From NCBI GenBank assembly GCA_049414205.1, contig JBMSGE010000064.1, positions 1 to 7,274 on the forward strand: a stretch of 7,274 nucleotides of DNA, written 5' to 3'. This document shows positions 4,296-7,274 of the stretch, piece after piece. How positions within the stretch are numbered: position 1 is the stretch's first letter; each line of letters begins with the position of its first letter. Under the pieces are notes generated by a model. It did no database searches. It was not told where the DNA came from and saw only the letters and a program-made list of their open reading frames with translations. Origin of the DNA: Nitrosomaritimum sp049414205. GTDB taxonomy: Archaea > Thermoproteota > Nitrososphaeria > Nitrososphaerales > Nitrosopumilaceae. The translations under genes were made by a program, and so were the position numbers.

Positions 4296-5612
4296 ATGTC
4301 CAAAAAAATCCGTAATTTCATTTTTTCAATTGTAGCTATTAGTGTAGCCCTTATTCTATTACCGCATCCTGCTATCGCTGATGAAACTATTGCACTTGAT
4401 CTTCCAATTGGACTAAAGATTGGGGAGACCACAAATATCAATTCAGACTTGACTATGACCTTGTTTGAGGTTGAAGATTCAAGATGTCCAAGTGATGTCG
4501 TGTGCGTTTGGCAGGGAACTGTTACGGCCAAAGTACAACTGCAAAAAGGAGACCATGATATTGGATTTTACAATATTCCTATGGATACGATAGAAGTCAA
4601 CCAACAGACATTTGACGGATTTCACATTCGACTAACAAATGTAGAACCATATCCGGAAAGCACTAATCCGATAGAACTATCTGATTATTCTCTGACTTTT
4701 GTTGTTTCTAGCGGTGAAGTAAATCCACTTGAACCTCCTCTAAAACAATTCAAGGACGGAATTCCATTCGAGGATATAAAATGTCGAGATAGTCTTCGAT
4801 TAACCCAAAAATATGATGGGAGCCCAGCATGTGTGAAATCGCTGACTTATGATGAATTGATTAAAAGAAACTGGGTAAGTGATATTATTCGATTAATTCA
4901 ATCACCGGACCATTCAGGGAATAATAAAGACCAAAGTAAAATTCAACCAATAATAAAAACTGGAACTGATGCACTTTTTTGCCTTGGATATTGTTTTAAT
5001 GAGTTTGTAATAACACCTGAAAAAATAGTCTACATTCAAAGTGGACGTGACGTGTCTGAAATATCAAAAGAGACTTCCTTTTCTAAATCCGAATGGAATG
5101 AGTTGGAGTCTTTGATTGACTTTCAAGAATTCAATTCGTTACCAGATAACATTGGTTGCCCAGGCTGTGCTGATGCCCCAATAGAATGGATTGAAATTAC
5201 AATGGGAAACAAAACAAAAAAGATACAATATGAGGTAGTAGATGATGTTCCAGAAATCAGAAAATTAATTTTGAAACTACATGAGATTCGAAAACCAATA
5301 GAATCTTCAATTGAAAGTTTTGAGGACTGTGTTGCAGCTGGAAACCCTGTAATGGAATCACACCCACGACAATGCCAAACAAATGATGGAAAACACTTTT
5401 GGGAAGAGATTAACACTTCATTGGACATAGCATCTAGATGCACAGTGTTTGGCGGACAATGGCTGCCAGAGTTTAATGAATGTGAATTCATTTCAGAAGA
5501 ACAGTGTTCAGAGATGAATGGCGCATTCAAGGAATGTGAATCTGCATGCAGACATGACCCTGATGCAGAAATTTGTACTATGCAGTGTGTTCCAGTATGT
5601 CTATTCTCCTGA
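4296..5612 (+). CDS. Secreted Cys-rich multi-module protein, 438 aa
   Basis: The start at 4296 gives a proper signal peptide: MSKKIRN, a hydrophobic stretch, then PHPAIA before DE, with cleavage likely after residue 28. Upstream ATGs (4260, 4290) would prepend residues before the basic n-region and crowd the TATA box. Modules in order: residues about 38-138, beta-rich with CPSDVVCVWQG (Cys64, Cys70), resembling a domain of bacterial lipoproteins; 148-193, PLKQFKDGIPFEDIKC then YDGSPACV, a module I know from thaumarchaeal exported proteins; 223-330, starting ALFCLGYCFNEFVITPEKIVY, comparable to DUF6438-type domains; 341-372, EDCVAAGNPVMESHPRQC; and 382-436 with eight Cys, ending CTMQCVPVCLFS. 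No membrane anchor or sorting signal is visible after the signal peptide, so it is probably released or held non-covalently at the surface. Catalytic residues are not evident; binding or envelope roles are guesses. Confidence 0.85.
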   Translation: MSKKIRNFIFSIVAISVALILLPHPAIADETIALDLPIGLKIGETTNINSDLTMTLFEVEDSRCPSDVVCVWQGTVTAKVQLQKGDHDIGFYNIPMDTIEVNQQTFDGFHIRLTNVEPYPESTNPIELSDYSLTFVVSSGEVNPLEPPLKQFKDGIPFEDIKCRDSLRLTQKYDGSPACVKSLTYDELIKRNWVSDIIRLIQSPDHSGNNKDQSKIQPIIKTGTDALFCLGYCFNEFVITPEKIVYIQSGRDVSEISKETSFSKSEWNELESLIDFQEFNSLPDNIGCPGCADAPIEWIEITMGNKTKKIQYEVVDDVPEIRKLILKLHEIRKPIESSIESFEDCVAAGNPVMESHPRQCQTNDGKHFWEEINTSLDIASRCTVFGGQWLPEFNECEFISEEQCSEMNGAFKECESACRHDPDAEICTMQCVPVCLFS

Positions 5613-5661
5613 TATTGTGAATGATACGAGCAACATTCATGATGGTTGATAAACATATCAG
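5609..5661 (+). other. Nested inverted repeats at the end of the secreted-protein gene
   Basis: An outer stem pairs CTGATAT (5609-5615, including the stop codon) with ATATCAG (5655-5661). An inner stem pairs TGAATG (5618-5623) with CATTCA (5634-5639). The element fills the spacer before the 58-residue gene and ends about 16 bases before its ATG. It could be an mRNA 3' structure or affect expression of the next gene; chance is not excluded. Confidence 0.3.
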
Positions 5662-5676
5662 AATGGATCTAGGAGT

Positions 5677-5853
5677 ATGATGGATGAATGGCTAAAGATC
5701 AAGGCAAAGTTTCCCAACAAGTGCATACTGTGTGATGAACAAATAGACATTGACGATTATGCCTACTGGAAGAAGGGAAAAGGATTGAAACACTATCCAG
5801 AATGCACGATTGGGTTTAGGGAGTCTGATTCTAGACTGATAATTTTTGATTAG
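5677..5853 (+). CDS. Small zinc-finger-like protein, 58 aa
   Basis: An ATG at 5677 (or the tandem ATG at 5680) opens a 58-codon frame ending in TAG. The motif NKCILCDEQIDIDDYAYWKKGKGLKHYPEC gives C16-x2-C19 and H39-x3-C43, a CCHC metal site with a Trp-Lys-rich stretch between. The layout, C-x2-C followed by an acidic turn, an aromatic/Trp strand and then a His...Cys pair, resembles treble-clef fingers, including the PARP-type arrangement; that comparison is by eye. AGGAG at 5671-5675 is close to the start (1 base from the first ATG, 4 from the second), so the second ATG may be preferred. No signal peptide. It follows the secreted-protein gene by 64 bases on the same strand and converges on the antiporter. 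The partner is unknown; nucleic-acid binding is the commonest use of such fingers. Confidence 0.75.
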   Translation: MMDEWLKIKAKFPNKCILCDEQIDIDDYAYWKKGKGLKHYPECTIGFRESDSRLIIFD

Positions 5854-5898
5854 AATGATGATTTTACGGATATGAAATTACACTCATAGGGCTTAACT

Positions 5899-5904
5899 AA
5901 AAAA
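5899..5904 (-). terminator. T6 run downstream of the antiporter gene
   Basis: On the minus strand, TTTTTT lies about 25 bases after the antiporter stop in the short gap before the convergent zinc-finger gene. It is a plausible archaeal terminator. Confidence 0.35.
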
Positions 5905-5929
5905 TTAATTCTTGTAGGATATTCAGAAA

Positions 5930-7156
5930 TTATTTTTTGGAAAATGATGTGTTTGATTTAAATGAGTTTTTTAATAAAATAGGGGCTATGAAAATTGTGG
6001 CTAAAATTACGAAGATAACCGTAGAGTAAATTTCATCTGATAAAACCCCGAAGGCCAATCCAATTCCTGCAACAATAAAAGCCACTTCGCCTCTTGCAAC
6101 CATGCCATAACCTATTCGGAATCCTTTCCTTGGGCTTTTTAGTAACAAAGTAGCAGGTAAACCACAACCAATTATTTTAGAAAACACTGCAACTCCTAAA
6201 ATTATTCCAAACAACACCCAATTGATTGATGATATTTGATTAACATCTACATGAGCACCAATTAGAGCAAAAAATAACGGAGCTACGATTACTTTCAACC
6301 TCCCTACAAATTCACGCACCTGTACTGCAAGTTTTGATCCTGCCAGTCCCATTCCTGCAGCAAATGCACCGACAATAGGATTCAGTCCTACACTTGCAGC
6401 AATTGCACCTAGACCAAATGCAGAACCCAATGCAACTCCTTGTCTAATTCCTCTTGCCTCCAGTGTTGAGGGATGTGTTTTGGCAACAACATGCACAATT
6501 TTTGGCAAAATGTATACTGCTCCAAGTAATATCATAAACCAAAAACCTATCTCAGTCAACGTGGTAATTACAACTGACTCAATTGTTGGAATTGTTTTCA
6601 AAGCAACCAATGATATTACTGCTGATAAAATTGCAAGACCTAATACATCATCAAGTACTGCCGCATTTACCAAAATGGCACCTTCCTTGGTTTTCTCCTT
6701 TCCTAATTCTTCTAAAACTATAGCCGATATTGCAATACTTGTAGCACTAAGTGTTGCACCGACAAGAACAGCAACTGTCCAATCAAATCCCATCCAAAGC
6801 ATAACAAAATATCCTAAAGCAAGAGGTACGAGTACTCCAAAAACTCCGATAATTGCAGCCTTAGGGCCTGCCTTGATTAAATCATGAAAGGTAAAATGCA
6901 ATCCAGCTGAAAACAAAATGATAATTCCAGAAATTTGCCACAGTGCAATCATTACATCGTTAAGCTCTACAATTGGTCTTCCAAAAATTGGTATTATTCC
7001 TCCTAGAGCAGTAGGGCCTAAAATTATTCCAGCAAAAATAAAACCAATAACTTCGGATATTTTAAAATGAGAACAAAGTCTTCCTAAAGCAAGTGCAGGC
7101 AAAACCAAGAACAAAACCCCAATAATTGTAGGCACTACATCAAACTCTGAAACCAT
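5930..7156 (-). CDS. CPA2-family cation/proton antiporter, membrane domain only, 408 aa
   Basis: This is an integral membrane protein with about 12 hydrophobic helices along its whole length, of the monovalent cation:proton antiporter-2 family (Kef/NapA type). It exchanges H+ for Na+ or K+ across the cytoplasmic membrane to regulate pH and ion balance. Signature regions: SEVIGFIFAGIILGP (residues 34-48); the unwound-helix segment GATLSATSIAISA (133-145); AAVLDDVLGL, whose Asp169-Asp170 pair matches the ion-binding DD of electrogenic Na+/H+ exchangers such as NapA; GLNPIVGAFAAGMGL (257-271); a Lys at 327 possibly matching the family's core Lys; and GYGMVARGEVAFIVAGIGLA (349-368). The gene lacks the C-terminal TrkA-N/RCK domain of KefB/KefC, so it is probably not a glutathione- or nucleotide-gated K+ efflux system. 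The ATG at 7156 gives a complete first helix. The neighbour upstream on the same strand may end a histidine kinase. Ion specificity is inferred. Confidence 0.93.
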   Translation of the reverse strand: MVSEFDVVPTIIGVLFLVLPALALGRLCSHFKISEVIGFIFAGIILGPTALGGIIPIFGRPIVELNDVMIALWQISGIIILFSAGLHFTFHDLIKAGPKAAIIGVFGVLVPLALGYFVMLWMGFDWTVAVLVGATLSATSIAISAIVLEELGKEKTKEGAILVNAAVLDDVLGLAILSAVISLVALKTIPTIESVVITTLTEIGFWFMILLGAVYILPKIVHVVAKTHPSTLEARGIRQGVALGSAFGLGAIAASVGLNPIVGAFAAGMGLAGSKLAVQVREFVGRLKVIVAPLFFALIGAHVDVNQISSINWVLFGIILGVAVFSKIIGCGLPATLLLKSPRKGFRIGYGMVARGEVAFIVAGIGLAFGVLSDEIYSTVIFVILATIFIAPILLKNSFKSNTSFSKK

Positions 7157-7175
7157 TTGTTCTTTGAATTAATGA

Positions 7176-7190
7176 AAATAAAAAAACCTT
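7176..7190 (-). promoter_or_regulatory. T-rich element: possible antiporter promoter and upstream terminator
   Basis: Reading the minus strand, AAGGTTTTTTTATTT ends about 20 bases before the antiporter ATG. The TTTTTTTATTT part sits at the spacing expected of a TATA-like box. Its T7 could also terminate the transcript of the gene ending at 7242. I cannot tell which role applies. Confidence 0.3.
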
Positions 7191-7241
7191 GGTAAAATTT
7201 GCAGGGTTAAAATCAGATTTGACGCCTGAATATTCTTGAAA

Positions 7242-7274
7242 TTATTTTTTGGGAAGTCTTATTGTAAATGTGGT
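7242..7274 (-). CDS. 3' end of a gene, probably a sensor histidine kinase (C-terminus only)
   Basis: The last ten codons of a minus-strand frame entering from the right edge read TTFTIRLPKK and end in TAA (complement of 7242-7244). This matches the usual finish of the HATPase_c ATP-binding domain in sensor histidine kinases, where G-x-G-T-T-F-x-(I/V)-x-L-P closes the final strands. Only the TTFTIRLP part is inside the window. If right, the kinase gene lies upstream of and codirectional with the antiporter, separated by 85 bases with a T-run between, so cotranscription is not obvious. Ten residues are a thin basis, and other proteins could end this way. Confidence 0.5.
   Translation of the reverse strand, partial: TTFTIRLPKK

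Noticed and set aside
4205..4531. Minus-strand open frame of 108 codons opposite the secreted-protein start
   Set aside because: It overlaps the signal peptide and first module of the plus-strand gene, which has domain evidence and a promoter.
5123..5656. Minus-strand Cys/Ser/His-rich frame of 177 codons
   Set aside because: Antisense to the Cys-rich end of the secreted protein; its odd composition reflects the opposite strand.
5855..5861. ATGATGA resembling a C box of an archaeal C/D guide RNA
   Set aside because: No D box (CTGA) or terminal stem lies at a suitable distance, so the single match is not enough.
6480..6887. Plus-strand Thr/Ile-rich frame of 135 codons
   Set aside because: Antisense shadow of antiporter transmembrane helices.
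1..7274. tRNA, rRNA, CRISPR, insertion sequence or attachment site
   Set aside because: No cloverleaf, regular direct-repeat array, transposase or terminal inverted repeat was found on either strand by reading; the genes look like ordinary chromosome.

Overview
The window looks like the chromosome of an ammonia-oxidising archaeon of the Nitrosopumilus type (Nitrososphaerota, formerly Thaumarchaeota). The DNA is AT-rich, and two genes encode ribosomal proteins of the archaeal/eukaryotic type (S24e and S27ae). TATA-like boxes lie about 29-31 bases upstream of several start codons, which fits nearly leaderless archaeal transcripts. One secreted protein carries Cys-containing modules that I associate with marine Thaumarchaeota. 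The assignment rests on protein resemblance and promoter layout, not on a database search.

Layout, left to right. Bases 1-1720 (+) hold a left-truncated protein with an HExxH metallopeptidase-like motif, two adjacent hypothetical genes with GTG and TTG starts, and a very short Cys-containing ORF. A two-CBS-domain protein (1805-2269, +) converges on a pair of universal stress proteins (3179-2306, -). The two USP genes are one base apart and are evidently an operon of paralogues. Upstream of them, also on the minus strand, are a 42-residue eight-cysteine zinc-ribbon-like protein (3363-3235) and the S24e-S27ae pair (4048-3486), which overlap by one base as TAATG. Divergent from S24e is a secreted multi-module protein (4296-5612, +), followed by a 58-residue zinc-finger-like protein (5677-5853, +). 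A CPA2-type cation/proton antiporter membrane protein (7156-5930, -) converges on the zinc-finger gene. At the right edge, the last ten codons of a minus-strand gene read like the C-terminus of a histidine kinase.

The genes fall into housekeeping translation (S24e, S27ae), stress or energy sensing (CBS, two USPs), ion homeostasis (antiporter, possibly downstream of a kinase) and uncharacterised lineage-type proteins. Nothing ties them into one pathway. Several reading frames under 60 codons are credible genes: S27ae, 3235-3363, 5677-5853, and more tentatively 1625-1720 and 4147-4257.

I see no tRNA, rRNA, CRISPR array, insertion sequence or clear mobile-element boundary, and no gap above 300 bases lacks a gene. 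I do not find a convincing new multi-gene system. The best leads are the secreted mosaic protein, the small Cys-rich proteins, the HExxH protein and the unknown gene pair at 685-1550.
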